Of a stretch of 64,000 bases of DNA, positions 10,871 to 22,783 are shown one piece after another. A program made the position numbers and the translations under genes. This stretch comes from Triticum aestivum (Eukaryota; Streptophyta; Magnoliopsida; Poales; Poaceae). Location: positions 208,400,113-208,464,112 of the forward strand of contig NC_057810.1 in assembly GCF_018294505.1 (NCBI RefSeq), read 5' to 3'. Position 1 is the stretch's first letter, and the number at the start of each line of letters is the position of its first letter. Under the pieces are notes generated by a model. That model ran no database searches. It saw only the letters and a program-made list of their open reading frames with translations, and had not been told where the DNA came from.

Positions 10871-12066
10871 AAAAATATACTGTATCAGACGTAGTACCTA
10901 TGGTTCGACCTCGGGACCTAGCCAGTCGGTCGAAAACACCCCACTAGCCACACAGCTTCAGCATTCTAACATGGCATGGAGGATAGGTGTGGTTAGCTCC
11001 GTCTCAACCAGCCACAACATCTCTTGTTCTAGGCGATTCTTCTATTTTCCAAACTTTTCTTAGTTATAATAACACCAACACCACGGCAAGCTAGAGCCGC
11101 TCTTCGTGTGTGCCCGTGCATCTAAAGGTTAGACGATGGAGAGGAGAGAGCGATCGCAGACCTGGGACCCACCAGTAAGTGAGTCAACGGTCATGCATGT
11201 GTTGACGAGGCACTCCCTCTACTCTACTCAACGTAATACTGTATAAAATCAAGTTATGGGACAAAGCCAACAACCGTTGTTGTGTCAGGCTATCGACCTA
11301 CGCTTTGTAGTCCAGGTTGCCAGTTCAAATCTCGTCTTTCAAATTTGTTAGTTTTAGGTTCAAATTTGATTAATGACAAGTGGGACCCCTGTGTGTTGTT
11401 CCGATATTTCTGTGTAGGATGTTTTTTTGAACAAACACTTTGCTTGGTTAGACAAGTAATGGCACGAGTTACACGTATTTTGCAAGTTTACGAACAAAAA
11501 TGACAGCGGCATAGAATAACACATCCACCCCGCAGCTTAGATTCTATGGTGATACGAGTTTTTACATCGTTGGAAGTGAGATCCAATGGCTTGGGAGTAG
11601 TCTTTGTAATTATGCGCAATTTCCAAACTCCCCAAAGGTTTTTTTGCAAATAAAACATTCAGGCCCCATGTGTGCCGCCGCATCTTGGATCCAACGGCTC
11701 CCCGTTGCTCATATTAGGTGCTCCCCATAGCTGAATTAGTCGCTACGGTGATACGAGCATCTAGGTCGTATGATCTGTGATCAGATGGCACATTCTTGGT
11801 TGATTGACTTGGTATGTGAATCTTGATACATCGCTTGTGTACATATCTAAATGGGAGTACACATTATGCTGCATGTGACATTTGAGTTGGACATAAAGTG
11901 TTCCAAATATTCGAATTCACCTTAAACTGGATTCTAGCTTCTGAATTTGAGTATCATCATTTGTAAATCATACTCATATATGACAGTCGAATACATCTTT
12001 GTCATGTTTTTGAAGATATATTAAAACACATAGAATGATTTATAAAGATTCGTATAGGAATACAAA
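10871..12066. other. Unassigned AT-rich sequence
   Basis: I see no gene or recognised element here. Short reading frames lack any recognisable domain. Confidence 0.45.
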
Positions 12067-12225
12067 ATGGATTCGGATTTAGTTGCCAGTGTAAACGTGG
12101 ATGCTTATTTTCCCAAAATTCGAAAGAAGCGGCAAAATGTCCACTCCCACGTTGGCTACCCGAAGCCAAGTGTTTGGGAGATGGAAATTATTGTCTACCC
12201 ATTACACGGACAATCCATCGGCCCG

Positions 12226-12690
12226 ATTTCCACTACTCTTAATAGGGGTAGGTTAGTAACTTCAAAGACGTGACATGACCACCTCTCAGCCCATTCCGAC
12301 ACGGTGGGCGCCAAACATGGGCAACAAAACACATTTGATTCAAGATCGTCCGAAAGACCTCTGTTTCTCCCTCCATTTCCCCATTCATACACGATGGGCC
12401 GCAAAACAAACTCGACTCAGCCGAAATCAATGTAGGCAAATATTTTGAATAGGGGCAGGTTTGTAACTTCACTCAGATGTGACACAACCGCCCTACCTGT
12501 CAGCCTTGTTCATACATGGTGGGTGCCAACCATGGGCATGAAAACACCCTCTCCTCACCCGAAATCGCTCTGGGAAATATTGGCGAGATGCGAGATTACC
12601 GTCCTATCCCCAACCGACGAGACGTCGAAATTTTAAACGGGGCTAAGTTCGTAACTTTCCCATATTTCAGATAGACCCATCCCAAAAACA
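12226..12690. repeat. Degenerate tandem repeat upstream of the split gene
   Basis: About three units of roughly 190 bp. Each has a motif like AATAGGGGCAGGTTTGTAAC followed by a CA-rich stretch with TTCATACA and GGTGGGTGCCA. It lies in the probable promoter region of the gene starting at 12831. Confidence 0.55.
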
Positions 12691-13139
12691 TGGTTCCCCG
12701 TACCTCTCCTTCCATTTTCCCATTCATACACAGTCCACGCTAGAACACAATCCCCACACCAGCCTCCTCTGTCCGCCACCCCATCCATCGTTGCTGTCCT
12801 CCACCCCATCCATCGCCACCGTCCTCCACCATGCTAGCACGCCTACCCAGACCGCGTCGTCCACTGCTAGAGATGGACATTTCTCATCCACAACGACGGA
12901 CCAAGAGCCTTGCATCACTTCCTCTCGCTTCATCAGCGCCGTCGTCCTCTATGCTAGAGCCGCTCACACAACCTTCTCTTCCACCGCAATGGGACTTATC
13001 CCCCGATGCACCCGTCTACCGTCACAGATCTGCTTCAACGCCACCGATTGCCATCGCACCCCCGATGCCTACACGGCGCCGCAAGAGAGGTGGTACTTCA
13101 TATCTCCTCAACTTTTTGATTGCAACTAGAAAATAGATC

Positions 13140-14806
13140 GTAACTTGGTTACTCTACTTTCTTTTCAGCTCTTAGAATTTAGTTCTTAGTTTGAAGCAAA
13201 CAATGGATGCTAAATATCATTTCTCTGGTTTGCAGCTTTAAATCTGCCATGGCACAGTCATAATACGGTTTAATTGATCATGCTTAGGGTTTAATTGATC
13301 ATGTTGGTTCTATGGTGGTTTCTTTAATAGAAATCGGGGGGCCCCTCTTTTGCTAAAAAAACGCTTAGGATTCCCCCCTTTTATGATCACTATACAATCA
13401 GAATACGTGCTTCGTGTCATAATAGCACTGCTCCACCCATCAAGCTAAACAAGCTTAGTTGTTTAAATACGAATATGATATTATTAAAATAGAGTCGTTT
13501 AATTGGTCAGCTAAATGTTCCTAATTTAGTTTTGAAAATGCATGTTCGCCGCTCGGGTGTGTATCTCTACAGGGTGCCCACGGTGGGTTGTGACCCACCC
13601 TGGGATTTTGGGTCATCCCAGGCCCTGATTCCCCTCTGTTCTACTGCATGATTCCGATCTCTACTCGCCCAGAGCCGCCTGCCTCGTCGGTGACTTTCCG
13701 TCCCCGGATGACATGACTCTAGGAGGATACGCGGGACTAACAGGAGGTCAGGAGCCGCTCACCCAACAGTGTCACCGTTGCCCGGGCGCGCCGCCGTGCC
13801 TACCTTCCCAGTTCGTTTAGGGCTCAGGCGTGCAGCACCCACTAAGCCAACCTGATTTATCCTGAGATACGTCCTCAATGCTGAGCAGCCACTCATCATC
13901 ACCCATTTTCTAATTGATTCATTACTCATTAGGCAGGACTATCATTAGGGTTTATTGTATGCTGAGTGCTACCTACACTTAATGGTTAAGATGTATTTCA
14001 GTAATCTTTAGTACCTGTAAAGTTCACAGGGTTTCAAAATTCTGGCCCTAGGAACAGACACTAGTCATTTTGGATTGTTGGTTGTAGTGACATTGACCCA
14101 GATTACTACTGCAGGCCAGGTTTGTTGACAATTTTACTTGTCTTTCTTACTCATTCGATATGATATCCAATTATTTAGTCGATTAGTTGCAAACAATAAG
14201 TGCTAGACAAACTTCTTGATTCAGATTTTGGATGGTCTCTTACTGCAGTTACAATTCTGCATACTTGTCCTAGTAAGCTCACAAGTAAATGATTGCTTCA
14301 CTACATCTATGCTTGCCTTGTCATATTTTTTGTCAATATTCTTTTAGGGTGGACCACCCTGCTTCAAAATACTAGAACCATAGACATGAGTGAATAGTAT
14401 TTGTCTGTGTGATCTCTTCCATCATGTGTGGGCAACGAACATTGCATTATATAGAAAGAAAGTGTCATTTCCAGCTTTTATATAGGTTACGATCTTTTAC
14501 ATGGAGTACAATCTGCCTACTTGCTTTGTGTCGCACTACCAACACTCCACTCTTGAAGCTAAACATTATGCCAATTTGTTCAAATACGAATTTGATATGA
14601 TTCTAATGTTCCTACTTCAGTTTTGAAATGTGTGTCTACCTGTTATAGGGACATAAGGGGTTTGTATTTCTGTGTGTGGTCTGGTCAGCATGGTTGGGGG
14701 ATGAACTTTGCATATGCAGGGGTTTATAGGGAAACACTCTTCGAGTTGAATCCGCAATGCATTCCATAGATAATATGACTATTTTTTATGTTTTCATGAA
14801 TCTCAG
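13140..14806 (+). other. Probable large intron 1 of the split gene
   Basis: Lies between a GT donor after 13089 and an AG acceptor at 14806, with phases that match on both sides. It contains a small inverted repeat at about 13585-13602 (GTGGGTTGTGACCCAC) and no coding sequence. Confidence 0.5.
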
Positions 14807-15719
14807 ATTCTGAACAGCATCATAGTGATTATGAGCTTGAGCGCATGAAAAGAATAAGGCAGAACAATGCCATGGCTGTCAAACTTGGCATTAAGGGACT
14901 CAAATCAAGTCTGGATGCAATGTAATGCAAACTCTCTCCACCTACAGATTCATGCTTAGAATATGATTCTAACAATGATTCTGAGCTAGAGGGAGACCTA
15001 AGTCAATGTAGCTCCCTAGTGGAGGAGTTAGAGGTAGATGCCCTATCTTATTCACCCATCAAGGTGCTTGCTCTAACTTCCAACGTTATATTGGTCTCAC
15101 ATATCTTGCAACTGATGCTTTGCATTTCTTTTACTTTGTTGCAATGCCATTAGCTTAGTTTACACATCGTGTATGTGAATACGCCCTGCCTATCCATTTT
15201 TAGTACATATTCCATCTGTCATCATACCACATTTATCCATTCAAATGTTGTTCTTGTGTATCAGACGTTCAAAAGGAAGAGGGTGATTGCTGATTGCGGA
15301 GGAGCACAAGCAAAGTATTTGGAAAAGGTAGTGACACCTGATAAATCAAATAGCCCATTAGGTGTAGTTGCAATATCACCTGACCCACAAAACACCCCCA
15401 ACTCTAGCAGACTCTAGCCCTACTACACTAGTCATTTCTGATGCCCCAACTCAGCAAACCCCAACTGCAGCAAGCAGTATGATGATGCCAGTTGACATAG
15501 CACCAGCTCTATGACGCACAACCCCCATTCCAGCAAAGAGTACACCAAATCCAGTTGCCAAATCCCTTTTCGAACTAGATAGAGCCCCAATTGCAGCAAA
15601 TAGGACCCTTGCTGCATTTCTTCCCAGTTTAGAAGACGAAGCTTACATAGTTGTCAGGAAATTTGTGTGCATCTTTCCTTCATGGAAAGATTATACCACA
15701 GAAACAAAACAATTTACAG

Positions 15720-15724
15720 TCTTC
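15720..15724. other. Target site duplication (left) of copy B
   Basis: TCTTC here is repeated exactly at 36276-36280 on the far side of the insertion. Confidence 0.93.
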
Positions 15725-17291
15725 TGCTACCTCTTGAGCACTGCGTTGGTTTTCCCTTTAAGAGGAAAGGGTGATGCAGAAAAGTATCATAAGTATTTCC
15801 CTCAGTTTTTGAGAACCAAGGTATCAATCCAGTAGGAGGCTCCACGCAAGTCCCTCGTACCTACACAAACAAACAAGAACCTCGCAACCAACGCGATAAA
15901 GGGGTTGTCAATCCCTTCACGGCCACTTGCGAAAGTGAGATCTGATAGAGATAATAAGATAAGATAAATATTTTTGGTATTTTTATGACATAGATTGGAA
16001 AGTAAAGATTGAAAAATAAAGTAGATTGGAAACTTATTTGATGGAAGATAGACCCAGGGGCCATAGGTTTCACTAGTTGCTTCTCTCAAGATAGCATAAG
16101 TATTACGGTGGGTGAACAAATTACTGTCGAGCAATTGATAGAAAAGTGCATAGTTATCAGAATATCTAGGCATGATCATGTATATAGGCATCACGTCCGC
16201 GACAAGTAGATCGAAACGATTCTTCATCTACTACTATTACTCCACACATCGAATGCTATCCAGCATGCATCTAGAGTATTAAGTTCATAAAAACAGAGTA
16301 ACGCATTAGGCAAGATGACATGATGTAGAGGGATAAACTCAAGCAATATGATATAAACCCCATCTTTATATCCTTGATGGAAACAATACAATACGTGCCT
16401 TGCTTCCCCTACTGTCATTGGGAAAGGACACTGCAAGATTGAACCCAAAGCTAAGCACATCTCCCATTGCAAGAACGATCAATCTAGTAGGCCAAACCAA
16501 ACTGATAATTTGAAGAGACTTGCAAAGATAACCAATCATACATAAAAGAATTTAGAGGAGATTCAAATATTTCTCATAGATAAACTTGATCATAAACTGA
16601 CAATTCATCGGATATCGACAAACACACTGCAAAAAGAGTTACATTGAATAGATCTCCAAGAAGATCGAGGAGAACTTTGTGTTGAGATTCAAAGAGAGAG
16701 AAGAAGCCATCTAGCTAATAACTATGGACCCGAAGATCTGTGGTAACCTACTCACAACTCATAGGAGAGGCCTTGGTGATGATGTAGAGGCCCTTCGTGA
16801 TCTATTCCCCCTCCGGTTGAGCGCCATAAAATGCTCCAAGATGGGATCTCACGCGTACAGAAGGTTGCAGTAGTGGAAATAGGGTTTCGTGGTGCTCCTG
16901 GATGTTTTCGGGGTACGTAGATATATATAGGAGGAAGAAGTAGGTAGGTGGAGCCACGAGGGGCCCACGAGAGTGAGGGCCATGCCCACCCCCTAGGACA
17001 CGCCCTGCACCCTCGTGGATGCCTCGGCTGCTTCTTGACGTCCACTCCAAGTCTCATGGGTTGCGTTTGTTCCAAAAAGATCACTCCTGAAGGTTTCATT
17101 CCGTTTGGACTCCGTTTGATATCCCTTTTCTTCGAAACGCTGAAATAGGCAAAAAAAAACAGCAATTCGGGCTCGGCCTCCGGTTAGTAGGTTAGTCCCA
17201 AAAATGATATAAAAGTGTATAGTAAAGCTCATAAACATCCAAAACGGGTAATATAATAGCGTGGAACAATCAAAAATAATAGATACATTGG
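15725..17291 (-). repeat. 3' LTR of copy B, lacking its first bases
   Basis: In element sense this LTR should start TGATACGTCTCC next to the polypurine tract. Instead it fuses at 17290-17292 with internal sequence that in copy A lies about 80 bp upstream. The polypurine tract and the first dozen or so LTR bases are gone. Confidence 0.88.
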
Positions 17292-17932
17292 AATGCTACC
17301 TAGCATATTTCTCAATGTAATTTTCTTTATTGTGGCATGAATGTTCAGATCCAAATGATTCAAGACAAAAGTTCATATTGACATAAAAACAATAATACTT
17401 CAAGCGTACTAACAAAGCAATCATGTCTTCTCAAAATAACATGGCTAAAGAAAGCTATCCCTACAAAATCATATAGTCTAGTTATGCTCTATCTTCATCA
17501 CACAAAGTATTTAATCATGCACAACCCCGATGACAAGCCAAGCAATTGTTTCATACTTTTATGTTCTCAAACTTTTTCAACATTCACACAATACATGAGC
17601 GTGAGCCATGGACATAGCACTATATGTGGAATAGAATGGTGGTTGTGGAGAAGACAAAAAAGGAGAAGATAGTCTCACATCAACTAGGCATATCAATGGG
17701 CTATGGAGATGCCCATTAATAGATATCAATGTGAGTGAGTAGGGATGGCCATGCAACGGATGCACTAGATCTATAAGTGTATGAAAGCTCAACAAAAGAA
17801 ACTAAGTGGGTGTGTATCCAACTTGCTTGCTCACGAAGACCTAGGGCATTCTGAGGAAGCCCATCATTGGAATATACAAGCCAAGTTCTATAATGTAAAA
17901 TTCCCACTAGTATATGAAAGTGACAACATAGG
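17292..17932 (-). other. Internal noncoding DNA of copy B, 3' part
   Basis: Reverse complement of the copy A stretch at roughly 3560-4205. No coding sequence is supported. Confidence 0.85.
17928..17932. other. Target site duplication (left) of the Tat-like element
   Basis: ATAGG here is repeated exactly at 31580-31584. Confidence 0.93.
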
Positions 17933-18963
17933 TGTCGTGGTGAGCACACGGCAGATGCCATGGGATGGCTAAAGAGAGGAGGAGGCTTGGGGGCGCTGGT
18001 GGGCTCCAGAGGCGGGTTTGGCATGAGCGGGAGCGGGGTGCCGGACATACCCAGGTTCGGGGCTCTCCGAAGAGATAATACCCCTAGTCCTGCCAAGTGT
18101 AGTTGGATGATCGATAGTACAATGGTGCTCCTGGAGCTGTATGAGGAGGAAGGAAGCTGGCCAAGGCTTAGGCTGCTCCTTCTCTCCGGTGTTGCGGCTT
18201 GGTCGCTTGTCCTATGCTTGCTCGTACTTTCTGCTTCTCATAGGCAGCCTTGTGTATGTTATCTCTCATGCCCTTGTAGGCGTGGGTTCCTGGGGTTTTT
18301 ATAGATCAACCTGCCTAGGGTTACAATGGTAATATGCCGAGTCGGTGGGTCCGTATTGTCGGTGTCCGGGGTACTGGGCTAGGTCCCGCTGAGGGCTTGT
18401 GGTTCGCCGGGTTCCCCTAGGTGCGGGCCCCGCGTGCCTAGGGGATTGTGCGCTGTCTTGTCGATCGTCAGGGCATGGCCGAGTCGAGTCGTGTACAGTG
18501 CTCTCCGTCAGGTTGCCGCTTGCTGTCTTCAGCGGTGAGGGCGGAAGCACTGTTGCCACGCCAGCCCTAGTCAGCGGGTAGGTAAGGGGCACTGTTGCCA
18601 CGCTCCGGCTGACCATAGGCATGGGTGGAAACACTGTTGTCTTGGTCATCGGTGATTGAGGTCTCGTCCCATTGTACGGCCTGGATAGGACGGGAACTTG
18701 ACCCATGGCTGGATTGCAGCGCACGCCACAGGTGGGCTTGGCTTGTTGGGGAAGCCTTGGTCGTACCGGGTTCGGCCGCCTTGCGCAAGTTGCTGAGTCC
18801 GGGTCGACATACCTTGCCGGGTCGGAGAGTTTGCCCGGGCTGCGGGCCTTGCCGGGTCGATCGACCCGGCCGGGCGCGTGCCGGTTTGAGGGGTGATGCG
18901 GGCCCCACTATTTTTGAAGAGGATCCGGGTTCCGTTGCCTGCCCGGGGTTCATCCCCCCGACA
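17933..18963 (-). repeat. 3' LTR of Tat-like element
   Basis: On the plus strand it runs from TGTCGTGGTGAGC to CCCCCGACA. A minus-strand TATA box (CTATAAAAACCCC) lies near 18294-18306. Confidence 0.93.
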
Positions 18964-18980
18964 GTAGTCCCCGAAGCTCT
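18964..18980 (-). other. Polypurine tract of Tat-like element
   Basis: On the minus strand the purine-rich AGCTTCGGGGACTAC ends directly at the TGTCGGGG of the 3' LTR. Similar CGGGGGCT motifs recur inside the element. Confidence 0.75.
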
Positions 18981-19408
18981 GAAGGTCCGCCGTCTTTGGA
19001 TGAGTGGGCCTTCATAGTTTCCCCCTTGATTAAGGCGGATTCTACGAGCGCCGGGTCCGGCAACACCCACTGTGTGCCGGTTTTCTTGGAAACCAGATCG
19101 TGGCATGACGGCCGTGGCGGGAACCGAGGAGTCCGTCGAATCTTGGGGCAATCCCTCGAGCTTTGCACGGGCGCCACGTGGCGGTCAGAAGCCGGAGGGG
19201 CCTGACAGGCCACGCGCATGACGGGACTGGGTGACGGCCTGGGGCCCACCGCCGCACGCCCTTGGCCCACGCACGCGGATTTATTGCGGCGTTTGGGGGG
19301 CGGTTGCACTTCCCCGAGCAGTTACTGCGTGTGTACATGCGCACTTATTGCGGGGTAGTGGAACGGGCGCGTGCAGACGATCCCACTCCCCCACGTTTGA
19401 ACCGGGGG

Positions 19409-19416
19409 TTATAAAT
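19409..19416 (+). promoter_or_regulatory. TATA box for the antisense gene
   Basis: TTATAAAT in a GC-rich context lies 150 bp before the ATG at 19565 and on the same strand as the antisense gene. It is outside the LTR, so the gene appears to have its own promoter. Confidence 0.6.
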
Positions 19417-19564
19417 CGGGGGGCAGGGGGCAGCAGACATTATTCTCGCTCGCGCCCTCCTGTCCCTTTGCTCTCACTCTGCCCTTCACAACTGACGCAC
19501 TACGGCGCCTGCTGCTCCAAGCAGAGTTCCTCCGCCGTTCATCTTCCTTCTTCTTCTTCTGATC

Positions 19565-20437
19565 ATGTCGCTGCCATCGGGCTCTTGGATGGGCTCGAGT
19601 GTCACCACCGAGGACATCACCCGGATCCGGGCGTCGCGGCGCCTGCCAAGGGAGACCGACGTTGGTGTTCGCCTGCCGCGCGGCGAGCAGAGGCCTCGTC
19701 CTGCGGAGCAGGAGTGCGTGGTCTTCCTCACGCATTTCAAGTGCGGATTCGGGCTGCCGGCGAGCGCCTTCTTCCACGCGTTCTTTGAGTTCTTCGGGCT
19801 CCAGCCGCACCATCTCGGCACCGGCGCCATCGTCCAGCTCTCCGGCTTCGTCACGCTCTGCGAGGGGTACCTGGGGGTCGAGCCCATGATCGACCTCTGG
19901 GCGCGCTTCTTCTCCTTGAAGCAGCAAGGCCCGTCGGCCGGGGAGTTCGCCAACTGCGGCGTCGCCGTCATCTCGAAGCGGTTGGGGGCGGATTTCCCCA
20001 AGATCCCACTAGAGGATTCTGCCAAGAAGTGGCAGAACTCCTTCTTCTACGTCCGCAACCATGGCGCGGACCACATCAACCTTCCGCCCTTCGCCATCGC
20101 GCCGTCGCGGGCGAAGACGAACTGTGGCTACTCGCTCCAACGCCCGTCGCAGGAGATCGTCAACCTCTGCGAGTGGGTGACAGTGATGAGGACGCAGGAG
20201 GGGCTCACCGGCACTGACCTCCTTGCCGCGTTCATCACTCGCCGGGTCCTTCCGTTTCAGAGGCGCTCCTGCCTCATGGGCGAAATGATCGACCTTCAGG
20301 ACCCCAACCGTATTGGGTCGACCTGGCTATCCGTGGAGCAGGTCGCACCCGGTGTGAACGACATATCCAAGGCCAACCTTGGAGAGGACTGGCGGTTTGG
20401 CAAGGCGCCATACAGCCAGTCTAACCCGGCACCGCAG
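19565..20437 (+). CDS. Intact exon 1 of the antisense gene
   Basis: This is 873 bp, exactly 291 codons from ATG to a consensus donor, with no stop. It encodes the conserved N-terminal domain. The ATG was chosen because it follows the TATA box by 150 bp and is the first in frame. Codon use is very GC-rich at third positions, unlike the AT-rich pol-less elements around it. Confidence 0.72.
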
Positions 20438-21895
20438 GTGAGTGTCTGTTCTTCTTACTTTGATGTCGCGCATCTTCTCATCCATCCTGACATGACATGG
20501 GAGATTCTTCTGAATGCAATTCGGCATCCTTACGCCCGGGCTCCGTCGTAGGTGGCACCAGTGGCGCCAGAGCAGCCCGCGGCTCCTGGAGAGGAGGAGG
20601 TGGCCGAGTCCGACACCGGCGCTAGGCGTCGCGCGGGTAAGTCTTGCATCTTTCTATCTTCATTTGTCTTGAATTGTTGAACATGTCGTGCGGGCGATGC
20701 TGACGCCGGCTATTGGTGTAGTGGCGTTGGGCGGGGGAGGAGGCGACGCGGGCGGAGCCGGGTCCTCGCATGGGGCGGCGCCGAGCCGCCCGCATGGAAA
20801 AGACAGTGTCGCGCCGTGACCCCGGGCCCCGAAGCGCACGGCAGACCTGGCGGTGGCCGGGAGGCCGGCCAAGAAGAAACGCAGCAGCGGGCACGGGAGG
20901 CCAGCCCCGGTCCCAGCCTTGATGGGGTAAGCTTCATTTCTTGTTTGCGCCAGGATTTTTCGAGCTAGTCTTGCTTCTTTTCTACTCATTCTGTCTTCTT
21001 CAGGTCGCCCATCGCACTGGCGAGGGCGGTGGCGGAGGCCGCGACCGCCGAAGGGGCCACGTTTTGCAGGAGTCGGTCCGATCTTGCCGAATAGGGCGAG
21101 GCGGAGGGACGGGCCAACTCAGACCTCGGCCTGGATCGGAACGACGCCGAGGCCTTGGCCTGGCGGGACAGGAACCGGGTCGAGGTGGAGCTGGAGGCGG
21201 CATCGGTCCAGGCTTCGACCGATGCGGCAGCGGCATGGGCACGATCCAGCGTGGAGCCGGCCTGGCACGAGATGCCAGAGGGCACAATGGTAGCGGCGAC
21301 GTTTTTGAGCCGTCGTCGGTGAGGGAGCGCGGCCGTGGAGGCCGGGCTGAGGTGGTGATCCTCGACCAGGAGGTCGTGGAGGTGGGGGGCGATACCCCTC
21401 CACGGGCCAACATGGTCGAGCGCGCGGGGGATGATTGTGGTGGAGGCAGCGCCGTCTTGGAAGAGGCACTGCGGGCGGCGGCACTGGAGGTGCCGCCGGC
21501 TATGGAGGAGGCACCGCAGGCGGCGGCGCCGGAGGCCACCCCGGTAGCTGGGCCGGTGGTGGTGGCGCGGGGTGTTCCAGCGTCCGGGTCGTCGTTGCTG
21601 CCCGGAGGGGCGTTAGAGGAGGTGTTGGCCGCGTCGCAAGCGGCCAGCAGGGGGCACGCCTTGGTGCCCCAACAGGGAGGGCGACGAGCTGCCGTGCCGC
21701 AACCGGCATAGAGCGGGGGCGCCGCTGTCTTCGGGCCCCACACCCAGGAGGAGGCGGCACTGGACGCCGTCAACCACCGCCTATGAGGCCGGACGGAGCG
21801 GCTTGAGGCCTTCTCCTAGGCCGAGGTGGAGCGGACGCGCGACCTGGAGCGCGCCGTGATGGTAAGTCTTCTTGCTTCCTCATAGTTTTTTCTTT

Positions 21896-22220
21896 GTGGG
21901 GGCGCGCCAGCGCACCCACTGGGTGTAGCCCCCGAGATTTGGGCCAACTACATAGTAGTTGGGTCAAATCTTTTTAGAGCGTTGGCCTTGTTTTTGACTT
22001 CTGATTTCTTCAGCATCTTGATGCCTTCCGGGTTGCCGCCTACAACCGTCTCCTGGGCAAGCACCGGGAGCTTGTGCAGCAGCTCGCCGCCAAGGAGGGG
22101 GAGTTCCGCGTCGCCGCAGGTACTCTTGTGCTCTTTTTTAGTGGGGGCGCGCTAGCGCACCCACTGGGTGTAGCCCCCGAGATTCGGGCCAATTGTGTAA
22201 AAATTGGGCCAAATCTTACA
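21896..22220 (+). repeat. Duplicated cassette in two consecutive introns of the antisense gene
   Basis: About 80 bp at 21896-21975 and at 22141-22220 are nearly identical over their first 57 bp, including GGGTGTAGCCCCCGAGATT. Read on the minus strand this is CTCGGGGGCTACA, close to the element's own polypurine tract. The copies lie in introns 21862-22013 and 22120-22263. Confidence 0.8.
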
Positions 22221-22263
22221 TCTTGCTCTTTTCTTCTGCTGACTCCTTTTTTTCACTGCCGAG

Positions 22264-22783
22264 GTGCTGTCCTGGCGGACTCGGCTGCTCCGGGCCGGTC
22301 ATCATTACAACCGACTTGTTGCCGACACCGGCCGACTTGGCGTCGAGGCGGCCCAGGCGAGGGCGGAGACGGCCGCGGCCCGACGGTCTCTCGACGAGGC
22401 CAACCAGCTGCATAAGCAGCTGGCGGGTCACAACAGCCGCCTCAAGGCCGAGGTGGAGCTTCTCAAGGCGGAAGCCGCCAAGGTCACGGAGGCGCAGTGG
22501 GCCCTGGTGGAGGCGGACCAGCAGCGCAGCCAGCTGGCCGACGACAAGGGACGGCTCCAAGCCGAGGTGGAACGCCTGCGGGGGCAGGTCACCACGGCTG
22601 AGGGGGCCCGTGAGGACGAAGCCCGCCGCCGCGAGGCGGCCGAAGACAAGTACGCCGAGCTGAAGGTGGCCCTTGCCAAGGCGGCCACTCTGGAGAAGGC
22701 GCTCGAGGAGCGCGACTGCGCCATGGAGCGGGAGCGGCGTGGTATGTTGCTTGAGGCGCGGCACCTGGAAGAGTCCTTCTCCA
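22264..22783 (+). CDS. Coiled-coil exon of the antisense gene
   Basis: An open 520-bp exon rich in Ala, Glu, Arg and Leu with a heptad pattern (EANQLHKQLAGHNSRLKAEV). It is bounded by an AG acceptor at 22262-22263 and a GTAAGT donor at 22784. A rod-like oligomerisation domain is the likely role. Confidence 0.65.

Larger units (their letters stand above)
12831..15724 (+). pseudogene. Split gene of unknown function, 5' half (exons 1-3)
   Basis: Three exons with intact splice sites and compatible phases can be read: 12831-13089 (Met start, Pro/Ser-rich, ending in a basic PTRRRKR), 14807-15063 and 15265-15724. Exon 2 encodes HSDYELERMKRIRQNN, a motif I associate with grass CACTA-linked proteins and hypothetical proteins. 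Exon 3 encodes a basic FKRKRV segment and QAKYLE, which recurs in the last exon. Decay is visible: TAA at 14923, a frame change near 15405, TGA at 15512, and a 20.5-kb retroelement inserted after 15724. Preserved splice phases argue that it was once functional. It may be the TNPA-like second gene of the CACTA whose 3' end is at 41290, or a captured or host gene. Confidence 0.55.

Noticed and set aside
11282..11503. Possible small host gene
   Set aside because: A 73-codon frame without domain, splice sites or promoter; chance expectation in this stretch.
21000..21773. 257-codon minus-strand open frame rich in Pro, Ser and Ala
   Set aside because: Opposite a low-complexity GC-rich exon of the antisense gene; composition explains it.
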